NCBI GenBank assembly: GCA_018350325.1 | Contig: JAEVLN010000009.1 | Coordinates: 1,633,388-1,697,387 of the forward strand | Length of the DNA: 64,000 nt | Reading direction: 5' to 3' | Source: Globodera rostochiensis | Taxonomy: Eukaryota > Nematoda > Chromadorea > Rhabditida > Heteroderidae | In this document: one piece after another, positions 25,901 through 37,733 of the stretch | Numbering within the stretch: position 1 is the first letter of the stretch | How the letters are laid out: every line of letters starts with the position of its first letter | Notes under the pieces: model-generated | Seen by the model: the letters and a program-made list of their open reading frames with translations, nothing else | Databases searched by the model: none | Told to the model about the DNA's origin: nothing | Program-made: the position numbers and the translations under genes

Positions 25901-28900
25901 AAATTTGCTGTTCCGGAAATGCATCTGAACCAGAATTTGGTTTCCCGGGAAGCCAATATGAACCAGAATTTGTTATTTGATGTTCTGGAAATCCAGAATG
26001 CTCCAGAATTTGCTGTTCCGGAAAGTCAGGCTGGACCAGAATTAGGTTGAATTAGGTTCCCGGAAAAAAGTATGAACCAGAATTTGTTATTGATGTTCTG
26101 GAAATCCAGAAATGCTCCAAAATTTGCTGTTACGGAAATGCATCTGAACCAGAATTTGGTTTCCTGGGAAGCCAATATGAACCAGAATTTGTTATTTTGA
26201 TGTTTGGAAATCCGAATGCTCCAATTGCTGTTCCGGAAAGTCAGTCTGGACCAGAATTAGGTGAATTAGGTTTCCCGGGAAGCCAATATGAACCAGAATT
26301 TGTTATTTGATGTTCTGGAAATCCAGAATGCTCCCAGAATTTGCTGTCCGGAAAGTCAGGCTGGACCAGAATTAGGTTGAATTAGGTTTTCCCGGAAAAA
26401 AGTATGAACCAGAATTTGTTATTTGATGTTCTGGAAATCCAGAATGCTCCAAAATTTGCTGTTCCGGAAATGCCTCTGAACCAGAATTTGGTTTCCGGGG
26501 AAGCCAATATGAACCAGAATTTGTTATTTGATGTTCTGGAAATCCAGAATGCTCCAGAATTTGCTGGTTCCGGAAAGTCAGTCTGACCAGAATTTTTAGG
26601 TTTCCGGGAAGCCAATATGAACCAGCATTTGTTATTTGATGTTCTGGAAATCCAGATGCCCAGAATTTGCTGTTCCGAAATGTCATTGTGAACCAGAATT
26701 AGGTTCCCGGGAAGCCAATATGAAACAGAATTTGTTATTTGATGTTCGGAAATCCAGAATGCTCCAAATTTGCTGTTCCGGAAAGCTATCTGAACCAGAA
26801 TTTGGTTTCCCGGGAAGCCAATATGAACAGAATTTTTGTTTATTTGATGTTCTGGAAATCCAGAATGCTCCAGAATTTGCTGTTCCGGAAATGCATGAAC
26901 CAGAATTTGGTTTCCGGAAGCCAATATGAACCAGAATTTGTTATTTGATGTTCTGGAAATTCTGATCGGATGCACCAGAATTTGAGTTCGGAAAGGCATC
27001 TGAACCAGAATTTGTTTCCGGGAAGAACCAATTGTTAACCAGAATTGTATTTATTTCTGGAATCATGCTCCAGAATTTGCATCGGAAATGCATCTGAACC
27101 AGAATTGTTTCCGGGAAGCCAATTGACCAGAATTTGTTATTTGATGTTCTGGAAATCCAATTCCAAATTTGCTTTCCGGAAAGCTCTGAACCAGAATTTG
27201 GTTCCCGGAATATGAACCAGAATTGTTTCCGGAAACCAATGCGAATTTGTTTCCGGAACATTGAACCAGAATTTGGTATCCGATGTCCGAATTGATCCGA
27301 ATGCTCACAATTTGTTTTCGGAAATCAAAATCCAATGTAATTGATTTGATTCGAATTTCCGGAAATTCGTTGAATGGCTGCCAGAATATTGAATTAGGTT
27401 TGGAAATAATATGAACCAGAATTTGTTTTTATGTTCTGAAACCGAATGCTCCAAATTTGCTGTTCCGGAAACATTAACCAAATTTGTTATCTGTGGAACC
27501 AGAAACCAAATTTTTTTTGATGTTCTGGAAATCCAGAATGCCCAAATTTGCTGTTCCGGAAAGTCAGGCTGGACCAGAATTAGGTTGAATTAGGTTCCCG
27601 GAAAAAAGTATGAACCAGAATTTGTTATTTGATGTTCTGGAAATCCAGAATGCTCCAAAATTTGCTGTTCCGGAAATGCATCTGAACCAGAATTTGGTTT
27701 CCTGGGAAGCCAATATGAACCAGAATTTGTTATTTGATGTTCTGGAAATCCAGAATGCTCCAAATTTGCTGTTCCGGAAAGTCAGGCTGGACCATAATTA
27801 GGTTGAATTAGGTTTCCCGGAAAAAAGTATGAACCAGAATTTGTTATTTGATGTTCTGGAAATCAGAATGCTCCAAAATTTGCTGTTCGGAAAGGCATCT
27901 GAACCAGAATTTAGTTTCCCGGGAAGCCAATACGAACCAGAATTTGTTATTTGATGTTCTGGAAATCCAGAATTCTCCAGAATTTGCTGTTACGGAAAGT
28001 CATGCTGACCAGATTAGGATTGAATTAGGTTTCCCGGAAAACAAGTATGAACCAGAATTTGTTATTTGATGTTCTGGAAATCCAGAATGCTCCAAAATTT
28101 GCTGTTACGGAAATGTCAGCTGAACCAGATTTGTTTACTGGGGAAGCCAATATGACCAGAATTTGTTATTTGATGTTCTGGAAATCCAGAATGCTCCAAA
28201 TTTGGCCTGTTCCGGAAAGTCAGTCTGACCAGATTAGTGTTGATTAGGTTTCCCGGGAAGGCAATATGAACCAGAATTGTTATTTGATGTTCTGGAAATC
28301 GAGATGCTCCAGAATTTGCTGTTCCGGAAAGTCAGGCTGGACCAGAATTAGGTTGAATTAGGTTTCCCGGAAAAAAGTATGAACCAGAATTTGTTATTTG
28401 ATGTTCTGGAAATCCAGAATGCTCCAAAATTTGCTGTTCCGGAAATGCATCTGAACCAGAATTTGGTTTCCCGGGAAGCCAATATGAACCAGAATTTGTT
28501 ATTTGATGTTCTGGAAATCCAGAATGCTCCAGAATTTGCTGTTCCGGAAAGTCAGGCTGGACCAGAATTAGGTTGAATTAGGTTTCCCGGAAAAAAGTAT
28601 GAACCAGAATTTGTTATTTGATGTTCTGGAAATCCAGAATGCTCCAAAATTTGCTGTTCCGGAAATGCATCTGAACCAGAATTTGGTTTCCCGGGAAGCC
28701 AATATGAACCAGAATTTGTTATTTGATGTTCTGGAAATCCAGAATGCACCAGAATTTGGTTTCCCGGGAAGCCAATATGAACCAGAATTTGTTATTTGAT
28801 GTTCTGGAAATCCAGAATGCTCCAGAATTTGCTGTTCCGGAAATGCATCTGAACCAGAATTTAGTTTCCCGGGAAGCCAATATGAACCAGAATTTGTTAT

Positions 28901-30975
28901 TTGATGTTCTGGAAATCCAGAATGCTCCAAAATTTGCTGTTCCGGAAATGCATCTGAACCAGAATTTGGTTTCCCGGGAAGCCAATATGAACCAGAATTT
29001 GTTATTTGATGTTCTGGAAATCCAGAATGCTCCAAAATTTGCTGTTCCGGAAATGCATCTGAACCAGAATTAGGTTTCCCGGAAAAAAGTATGAACCAGA
29101 ATTTGTTATTTGATGTTCTGGAAATCCAGAATGCTCCAGAATTTGCTGTTCCGGAAAGGCATCTGAACCAGAATTTAGTTTCCCGGGAAGCCAATACGAA
29201 CCAGAATTTGTTATTTGATGTTCTGGAAATCCAGAATTCTCCAGAATTTGCTGTTACGGAAAGTCAGGCTGGACCAGAATTAGGTTGAATTAGGTTTCCC
29301 GGAAAAAAGTATGAACCAGAATTTGTTATTTGATGTTCTGGAAATCCAGAATGCTCCAAAATTTGCTGTTACGGAAATGCATCTGAACCAGAATTTGGTT
29401 TCCTGGGAAGCCAATATGAACCAGAATTTGTTATTTGATGTTCTGGAAATCCAGAATGCTCCAAATTTGCTGTTCCGGAAAGTCAGTCTGGACCAGAATT
29501 AGGTTGAATTAGGTTTCCCGGGAAGCCAATATGAACCAGAATTTGTTATTTGATGTTCTGGAAATCCAGAATTCTCCAGAATTTGCTGTTACGGAAAGTC
29601 AGGCTGGACCAGAATTAGGTTGAATTAGGTTTCCCGGAAAAAAGTATGAACCAGAATTTGTTATTTGATGTTCTGGAAATCCAGAATGCTCCAAAATTTG
29701 CTGTTCCGGAAATGCATCTGAACCAGAATTTGGTTTCCTGGGAAGCCAATATGAACCAGAATTTGTTATTTGATGTTCTGGAAATCCAGAATGCTCCAAA
29801 TTTGCTGTTCCGGAAAGTCAGGCTGGACCAGAATTAGGTTGAATTAGGTTTCCCGGAAAAAAGTATGAACCAGAATTTGTTATTTGATGTTCTGGAAATC
29901 TCCAAAATTTGCTGTTCCGGAAATGCATCTGAACCAGAATTTGGTTTCCCGGGAAGCCAATATGAACCAGAATTTGTTATTTGATGTTCTGGAAATCCAG
30001 AATGCTCCAAAATTTGCTGTTCCGGAAATGCATCTGAACCAGAATTTGGTTTCCCGGGAAGCCAATATGAACCAGAATTTGTTATTTGATGTTCTGGAAA
30101 TCCAGAATGCTCCAAAATTTGCTGTTCCGGAAATGCATCTGAACCAGAATTTGGTTTCCCGGGAAGCCAATATGAACCAGAATTTGTTATTTGATGTTCT
30201 GGAAATCCAGAATGCTCCAGAATTTGCTGTTCCGGAAAGGCATCTGAACCAGAATTTAGTTTCCCGGGAAGCCAATATGAACCAGAATTTGTTATTTGAT
30301 GTTCTGGAAATCCAGAATGCTCCAGAATTTGCTGTTCCGGAAAGGCATCTGAACCAGAATTTAGTTTCCCGGGAAGCCAATACGAACCAGAATTTGTTAT
30401 TAATGAACCAGAATTTGTTATTTGATGTTCTGGAAATCCAGAATGCACCAGAATTTGGTATTCCGGAAAGTCAGGCTGGACCAGAATTAGGTTGAATTAG
30501 GTTTCCCGGGAAGCCAATATGAACCAGAATTTGTTATTTGATGTTCTGGAAATCCAGAATGCTCCAGAATTTGCTGTTCCGGAAAGTCAGGCTGGACCAG
30601 AATTAGGTTGAATTAGGTTTCCCGGAAAAAAGTATGAACCAGAATTTGTTATTTGATGTTCTGGAAATCCAGAATGCTCCAAAATTTGCTGTTCCGGAAA
30701 TGCATCTGAACCAGAATTTGGTTTCCCGGGAAGCCAATATGAACCAGAATTTGTTATTTGATGTTCTGCAAATCCAGAATGCTCCAGAATTTGCTGTTCC
30801 GGAAAGGCATCTGAACCAGAATTAGGTTTAATTAGGTTTCCCGGAAAAAAGTATGAACCAGAATTTGTTATTTGATGTTCTGGAAATCCAGAATGCTCCA
30901 GAATTTGCTGTTCCGGAAAGGCATCGGAACCAGAATTAGGTTTCCCGGAAAAAAGTATGAACAAGAATTTGTTAT
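19905..30975 (+). repeat. 11-kb tandem array, 105-bp unit
   Basis: The dominant unit is 105 bp, made of three subunits of about 30, 42 and 33 bp, each beginning CCAGAATTTG or CCAGAATG and most ending GGAA. A recurrent longer variant replaces part of the unit with GTCAGGCTGGACCAGAATTAGGTTGAATTAGG followed by TTTCCCGGAAAAAAGTATGAA. About 100 units are present. Because 105 is divisible by three, several frames on both strands stay open for up to about 260 codons; these are not genes. Unit identity is high at 19.9-23.7 and 28.3-30.9 kb, but indels accumulate at 23.7-28.3 kb. GH32 inverted arms flank the array. Confidence 0.97.
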
Positions 30976-31553
30976 TTGACGAGAAAATTGGGCAAAATAC
31001 AGCAGTTTATGGACCAATTTTCTTGACAAAATGTTAAAGGCGAGCGCAATTAAAATCTCTCAACAATAATAAATACACATGTAAGCGATCTTAGCTGGAA
31101 AATTAACAAAAAGGCTCTTCAAAACAATTTGGAATCATCAGATAAGAACCGAAAAAAATCGGTTCGGTCGGACCGAAGAATTCCCAGGAAGCGACAACCC
31201 TAGGCCAAACTGCAGTATTACCGAATCCTTTTATAAGAAGCGCCGCACTTGAACATATTTTTACCTCCAGATTTTATATTGTGTAAATACAATAAAAACA
31301 AAATATTCATAAAAAGCCAAATTTTTTATTTCCCAAAAATGCAACGAAAAAAACACAATTTTTTGCCGACCAAAATGCACCACTAAAGATCGTTGGTTTC
31401 GCATAATGTTTATAAAAATGTTTTTAAATATGAAAAGATTTTAGCTACAATTGTGAGGAGGAAATAAAAAATGTTTTAACACAAAATTGACTAAATTTGG
31501 TCATTCTAGCAAGCTTGCTAGGCTTAACTACCCCTAGATTTGATGTTAAAAAA
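30976..31553. other. Array boundary and right inverted-repeat flank
   Basis: Non-array sequence resumes at about 30976. From 31240 on, it is the inverted counterpart of the 3' flank at 19085-19330 and forms part of the GH32 gene A 3' region. No gene is seen in 30976-31240. Confidence 0.6.
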
Positions 31554-32560
31554 TCATTTTCTCAGTCCAATCGTATGTAATGCTGGCAGTTCTCCCTTTT
31601 TCGGTGATTCTCCAAATTCTGCGTCCAATACACTTTTTGGAGATGATTTTTGTTTTTCAAAAATATGTTTTTTGATCGGCTCCATTTTAATTATATTTGC
31701 CGTTTGCTGAAGAAACGCTGATTTGTGCGCCTTGTAGTTCAGATACCACATGCTGGCCTCCTTGAGCATCAGTGGTGCCCTTTTCAGCTGAAAATTACAA
31801 ATTTTTAAAAATATTGAAATTCAAATGGTTCTAATCATAACACGGCTTAATTAACCCTCACTTGTATCTAGTTCATTGTTGATTGACCTAATTAAGCTTT
31901 TTCAAAATGCTCAACTTTGATAAAAGCTCATACCCATCAACTTGATCAGGCAAATCTTGATTTAACCAACTTACTTCTACGGTTCCAATTCGTTTTTCTT
32001 GGCTTGCTTCAGGCAGGCGAATGGATCCCGACCATCGGCCTTCGTCCGCAAAATATTCGACAGTGTCCAAATCGATGAAAATGTGAATTTTTGTCGGCAT
32101 GGCATTGTAGACCACCAGGCGTTTGTTACTTGTCACCCTAAACATATATTGACATTAATACTGGTGATCAGAATTTTGAAAAAGAAATTCATTCCGGTCG
32201 GACCAAGACAAGGCCAAGGACGGATTTTTTTGTACAAAAAACAGACCAGGTCCTCTTTAGCTGGAGGCCATTGTTGTCAATCCGGAACTCCAATTTCTTG
32301 CCATTTGTGTGGGTTGGCGTCAGATGCAACTCAAATGTCTCCTCTCGGCCGTTGTCCCAACTGAACTCGAAGACGAGTTCAGCCTGACCCTTCTCCAAAT
32401 GCATTTCTTGGCCTTTTCTGAAATCATTTAAAATGTTTTTATGTTTAATTTTTAAAAACAAATTATGTTTAACGAAAGATTTAAAATTTAAATGAAAAGT
32501 CCGGGTTAAATTAATTTAAAAAATATTTAAGGACAGAAAACAAAACCGACGTTATGACGT
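31240..32560 (-). repeat. Right arm of large inverted repeat flanking the 105-bp array
   Basis: Inverted counterpart of 18113-19330. It covers the 3' flank and exons 15-13 of GH32 gene A. Unlike the left arm, it keeps the intact exon 13 (no 2-bp deletion). Confidence 0.85.
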
Positions 32561-34976
32561 GCGGCTGCTTTTTTTCTCGGAGAGAAGCCAACTCCGGCAA
32601 TGGTCTGACCATCAAATATTGTCCATTTTCTGATAGAACAAATTCCTGCAATAAAACAATAAAATGAACTGCTTTTGTTTTTTAAACTTAAATTTAAATA
32701 TTTATTAAAATTTGACGATAATTTTTATTTAAAAATATTTGCCTTAGGCAAAGTGAGCGACGTTGCGCCGCCCCTGCCGTCAAAGTTTGGGTCACCGGTG
32801 TTCTCGCTGATCCAGCTAATGTCGCAGATCCAACCGATGAGGTACGATCTGCCGGATTGTTTGTCGTAGAAGCCCTTAAGGACGGAATGCCAAAAGTTAA
32901 AAATTTGAAAAATATTTTTTATTTTCCATCCCCAATCCTTCCACATACTTGGTACGCAAAAGAGCCACCAGCAAAGTCCATCTTTTGTACAAATCTGTGC
33001 TCAAACTTTCTTCCATCAAAACGTCCAACAAATAGGGGATTCATTCGGTCTCTGAAACATTGGTTTCCAAAATGACTTTGTGCCACACCTACCGTCCTTC
33101 AGCGTCCGTGCCACGTATGGGAGCGGGATGTGAGCCTCCGTCTGACATGTATGACAACACCCATTCCGTGTTCGCATTCAGCGGGTCGCCCAAGGCGATC
33201 AACATGGGGCACTCGCACATTCGCAGCTCTTCATTCCGTTTGTCCTCATATAAAACTCCCTAAAATTCATTTAATTTTATTTCGTTAATTTAATTTAAAA
33301 CAGTTTTTCTTGCTTTTTTTTGCATTTAACCTGATATTCCCAATCGCGATCAAGCTGATCTGCATTTTTGTTCTTGTTTTTGTACAACAACACAAGACCA
33401 GCCGACCCATTCTTTCGTTCAGCTCCAACAGTCATGTAGTAGTAGCCTGAATAATTGATCCCTAATCAGCGCCATCATTCGGATTGATCATAAACATAAT
33501 TTTAAAAAATGGTGTTTAATTTTAAATTTAATTATAAATAAATAATAATTCAAATTCCCTAAATAAACGCACCTCCTGGCCCAAGAAACACAACTGGGTC
33601 ATGGAAATTATTTCCAAGTGGCGGATCAACAGTTGGGAATCTTTCAATGATTGTTTTATGTGTTGTCCAGTCCGGACGAATCAAATTCTGTGAAAAATAA
33701 AATTAAAAAATTTAAAATTAATAAATATTCGGACTTTTGTCGTCACATATTGTTGAAGTTCTCTCCATGGGTATTCAGCCACTGTGCCCCTGGGAACATC
33801 AGCTGAAAATTTGGAATTTCAAACCCAATTAAAACATAAATAATAAAAACCTTTTAACATTTGAAATTATAAAATGAGATTTGGCCATTATAATGTTGAC
33901 AGACACTTTTTGACCAGCCCCGGTTTAATTAAGCCCCAATTAATTGACTTTATGCTTAAATTATAAAGGCTGACGGACACTTTTTGACCAGCCCCGGTTT
34001 AATTAAGCCTAAATTAATTGACTTTAACGGACACTGACATATTCGTTGGCTCCAAAACACGCCCAATTCGCCGTTTGGCAAATTGATTGAAGAGCCGGTG
34101 AAATGGCCATTCTCGAAGTCCAAGTGCAGCAAATTCGGGGGTATCATGAATATTGGCAAATGGACCCAATTGATCAAATCTTTGCTGACAGCGTGTCCCC
34201 AATGCATGGAGTACCTTTTTAAATTTGATTAAACAATAAATTCCAAATAATCAAATTGTTTTACCATTGTACAGCGTGTGGAAAGTGTTGATAGAACAAA
34301 TGGAACAGTCCATCCTTGGACCTGTTAAAGCCACACGTGTCGCTGTTCCAGCCTAAATTTGAATAATTAAAAATGAATTTTGATTATTTAAAAGGGTAAT
34401 TAACCAAATGGAGCTCGGAAATGGTAGCTTCCCTCTAAGTTGGGCAATTTGGCTTCTTCACCGATGAAAAGTATGCGGATGCCTTCCTCCAGAACCTGTG
34501 AAGCAAGATTCAAATTAAAATACAAAATTTTTCAATTTTCCAAAAAAAAACTAACCGTTTTTGGCTTAAACACATAAACCAATGACGCATGTGTGGTTTC
34601 TGTCCATGTCAGCGTGTAAGCGCCTGCTGTTTTGCCGTTGATTTCGATGAAGTCGTGCCAAAGGTCGCTCGAGTACTGCTTGCACTCGGCAATAAGTTGT
34701 CCGGACTGCTCAATCGTTCCGGCTTCAGTTGGGGGGCACAAATACACCTTGGCGACCTGGTTAACGAATAAATTGCTCCCATGGCATCGCGTCAACAATC
34801 TCAGAACTGACTTCGCCCTTTTTGACAGGTCGAACCCAAACATGCAATGTGCTATCATCAAGCAGCAACACGTTGACCCGAGATACACCTTCAGTGCCAG
34901 TGCCGTGGATTAGAAATAGTGAAGTGGCAAACAGAAAGGCAAGCAGCAGCATGTTTTTTGCACTGGAACTTGGCAT
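31554..34976 (-). CDS. GH32 glycoside hydrolase (invertase/fructosidase type), gene A
   Basis: Fifteen exons can be read from ATG at 34974-34976 to TGA at 31554-31556, with the same structure as gene B. The protein starts MPSSSAKN with a hydrophobic signal peptide (LLLAFLFATSLFLI), so it is probably secreted. An N-terminal region of about 130 residues precedes the five-bladed propeller. Motif A is GWNSDTCGF (canonical WMNDPNG) with the nucleophile Asp kept. MHWGHAVSKDLINW, GHFTGSS, FHDPVVF (canonical RDP) and MCECP (acid/base Glu) follow, then a beta-sandwich ending VEYFADEGRWSG. GH32 enzymes hydrolyse sucrose or fructans; animals generally lack them, and plant-parasitic nematodes obtained theirs from bacteria. 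No stop or frameshift was found; an apparent frame break after exon 1 is explained by a 55-nt intron. Intron 5 has a local tandem duplication (33900-34030) absent from gene B. Confidence 0.88.
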
Positions 34977-35439
34977 CCCGGAGGAATGACGGAAAATCAA
35001 AATGTTTAGGTGGAGAGTGAATTGTTTTTGAATGGGCGAGCTTAAATATGGCCATTTTGGCCCGACATTCATCGATTTTACAGCGTGCTTGTTTGAAGCG
35101 CAGAATTTTTGTCATTACGTTTTCGTCGGATTTCCTATGACTGGTTGCCACCACTGAATTTAATGTAAATGTGCCAACCACGACGACCCACTACTGGCAC
35201 CCCCACATTTTGTAAAAATCATAATCATTTGAAAATTGGGCCATAATGTTTACCCGATTGTTGAAAAACAAAATGTTTGTCGTTGTGTTTGTCGCCAAAA
35301 TCTTAATGGGTTTTCAAACGTCTATGTTGGTTTTAAAAAAATATAAAAATCAATCATTTTTTTGTACAGGTCCCCCGTATGGTTTTGTAAACTTTGAGGA
35401 GCCATGATTTTTTTTCAAAACATCCCTATTTCCAACTAG
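34977..35439 (-). promoter_or_regulatory. Upstream region shared by the two GH32 genes
   Basis: This sequence is nearly identical, in inverted orientation, to 49985-50450 upstream of gene B, so the duplication includes the promoter. An in-frame ATG (35070-35072) 32 codons upstream of the chosen start exists in both copies. The downstream ATG was preferred because the signal peptide follows it directly. No specific core promoter element could be assigned. Confidence 0.5.
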
Positions 35440-35449
35440 CGCCAATTGG

Positions 35450-35692
35450 GAATTTCTACACTATATGGGAGTGGTTCGGATCCGAACAATTCATATACCA
35501 ATCGACTCCTCTCATCGAGTTGAGCACGAATCTGTAAAATTTTTCCGAGGAAACCACTTTGAAGAAAGTTATGGTTCCTCAAACTTTGCAAAACCATAGG
35601 GGGGACCCTTTTGGTCAAAATTTTTGGAAAATAAAAAAGTCGATTGGTATATGAATTGTTTGGATCCGAACCACTCCCATATAGTGTAATAC
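35450..35692. mobile_element. Foldback MITE (243 bp), 10-bp TSD, absent from gene B flank
   Basis: Long inverted termini include CACTATATGGGAGTGGTTCG and AATTCATATACCAATCGACT (about 55 bp, imperfect). CGCCAATTGG occurs at both edges (35440-35449 and 35693-35702). The matching site upstream of gene B (about 49990-50000, inverted) has a single uninterrupted copy of this decamer. A 9-10 bp TSD with long TIRs suggests Mutator-like ancestry, which is inference. Relatives lie at 46508-46697 and 60690-60890. Confidence 0.88.
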
Positions 35693-35702
35693 CGCCAATT
35701 GG

Positions 35703-36912
35703 ATTATGTAAGTGGAGGAAGTCCAAATTTTACAAAAATTGGTGAAGCAAAAATTCACAACAATGTGAGAAATTTATTAATGGAATGTTTAAAGACATTT
35801 TTATTTTCTAATTTTGATATTTTCAGTATATTTCATTTACCAAATTACAATAAAATATCAAAATTTGCTAATTTTTCCAATGAAAATTTCATTCTAAATG
35901 AATATTTTTTTTATTTCCAAAAAAACAATGATTTGCGTGTCGAATCGTTGTTTGGCGCCGCCTTCAAAACAACTACTATGTACAACAGCACGTGGGTATG
36001 CTTTAAGAGCCTAGCGAAATGCTTTTGATAAAATTTGTCCATCCTTCGTGCCTTTGTGTCTTCTCTTGCCCAGTATAATACGTCGTGTAACTGGAAGTTC
36101 GAACGAATTCTTTTCAACCACCCAAAAAGTGGAATAAAAATGATCAAAAAATGGGCACCTCCGCTCAAAAGCCCATCGATCAGCGTTTGTCCATCAAATC
36201 GTGCAAAATTCACATATTTTTTGGGCCAATTAATTGCGCATCGTGACCAAAGGATTGTTTCAAATTGCGCAAGACGCACTCAATCCTTTTCAAAAAATTA
36301 TTTTGTTCGTCGGATTTTTTGTCATGGGACCTGCTGGTTGTTTTCAAGAATAGAGTAGAGTTGGACGGGATCCGACGTTTGATAAAACCTGGGATTGACC
36401 GGGATCGTGAAAGTCGGGATTAGGCGACATGTTGGTACAAAAAATAGAATTATTATTACACGTTTTAATTGAAAATCTATAACTTTTTTAATCTCAACCA
36501 AATCAAATAAAAAGATGCCAGAAAACTATAAGCTTTTAAAGCTCGGTAAGGCAAATATAAGGCCACTCAACCGGCCAGACTCAAACGGCCAAACTCAACT
36601 GTCTCCTTCCCTGCAGGCATGCCATCTTCTTGCTGCTGGTTGTTTTTTTCGTTTTTTTTTTTTAATATTATTTTTAAAAAAATCCTTTTAAATTCAGCTA
36701 AAATCGAATTTTACTAGTGAAATTGAAACTTTCGTTTTTCTTTATTGTTTTTATATTTTCTTTCAAAAAAAATAACTGCAAATTTTACTAGTTAAATTCG
36801 AATTTTCTAACAAGGTACTTTTCCGTTATGGCGCCACACATTCAAATTTTAAAAAAGGACCCTCAAATTTGCTGAAAACATCGTATATGGGGGTTTCAAG
36901 TAGGGTCGCCGC
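35703..36912. other. AT-rich spacer
   Basis: Holds one unrecognised open frame (35911-36279, minus). A fragment at 36354-36425 (TAGAGTAG, then GGGATC words) resembles one end of the MITE at 14946. No other gene is seen. Confidence 0.4.
35911..36279 (-). CDS. Unrecognised 122-codon open frame
   Basis: The minus-strand frame starts at a GTG and contains coding-like sequence such as FETILWSRCAINWPKKYVNF, FDGQTLIDGLLSGGAHFLI and LYWAREDTKARRMDKFYQKH, with one hydrophobic stretch (FLIIFIPLFGWL). There is no ATG start and no flanking exon that I can link. I do not recognise the family. It may be one exon of a decayed gene. The composition is more protein-like than nearby frames, but it could be chance. 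Confidence 0.3.
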   Translation of the reverse strand: MRLAQFETILWSRCAINWPKKYVNFARFDGQTLIDGLLSGGAHFLIIFIPLFGWLKRIRSNFQLHDVLYWAREDTKARRMDKFYQKHFARLLKHTHVLLYIVVVLKAAPNNDSTRKSLFFWK

Positions 36913-37530
36913 CGGGGGGGGGGGGGGGGGGGGGATCCCCGGTCAAACCGGGGAACGGGGATACCGGGGACGACAAAACGGGGATCCCCGTTTTCGGGGA
37001 TGAGCAAACCGGGGAACGGGGATCCCCGTACGGGGATGGGCAAAATCCATTTTTAGGGGTGCATTTTTGAAAAAATGCATTTTTGGGGGGACTTTTTTAA
37101 AAATCGAAATTTCTTCAAATTAAAGTGCACCCTAAGAAAAGGCTTTTCTTATGGCAAATATGCACTACAAAAATTTAATTTTTTGGTGAGGAGAGCCCGA
37201 CGGTGCCGACAGGCGCCGTCGGGAAAAATTTTTGGATTTTGGTTAAGAAATTTCACCAAAATTTTGGCAAAATTAAGAATTTTGCTTCGAAATTTCAGAG
37301 AAAAAAACTGGTTTACGTAAAAGTGGAGGATGCCCGGCGGTACCGACAGGCGCCGCCGCCGGAGAAATTTTACTAAAATATTCTTTTAGTGGGAGCACAC
37401 GCGCCGTCCCCGGCGTGGATGAGTGTACCGGGGATCCCCGTTTTCGGTGATGAGCAAACCGGGGAACGGGGATGAGAATGGCCGGGGATCCCCGGTTTTC
37501 CCCGTCTCCCCCCCCCCGGAAGCAAACCTA
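36913..37530. mobile_element. GC-rich TIR element with GGGGATCCCCG arrays
   Basis: Both ends are arrays of the palindrome GGGGATCCCCG with AAACCGGGGAACGGGGAT spacers, in inverted orientation, bounded by long G (36916) and C (37508) runs. The interior is AT-rich and contains two GC-hairpin copies (37197-37222 and 37338-37362). No ORF is present. Exact ends and TSD are obscured by the homopolymers. Confidence 0.6.
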
Positions 37531-37733
37531 GTATTAACAAAAAAAAATGAAGAATGCCAAGACATTTCTAACAAACTCAAGTAGCCCTATTAGATTACAA
37601 AATTTTGTAAATTCCAAGCGAACGCTTTACCATTTTTAATTACAATTTTTAAGTTGTCCTTCGTTTCATTTATTATTTAAAATGTTTTCAATTGGCGTTT
37701 TTTAGCATTTAGAAATTAACGAAATCGCTCAAA

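Noticed and set aside
19868..30964. Many long open frames on both strands (up to 262 codons) in the tandem array
   Set aside because: They follow from a 105-bp repeat unit with few stops. Frames are open on opposite strands at once, lack domains and break wherever an indel occurs.
19905..30975. CRISPR-like array
   Set aside because: Units are contiguous and spacers are not unique; the context is eukaryotic. It is a minisatellite.
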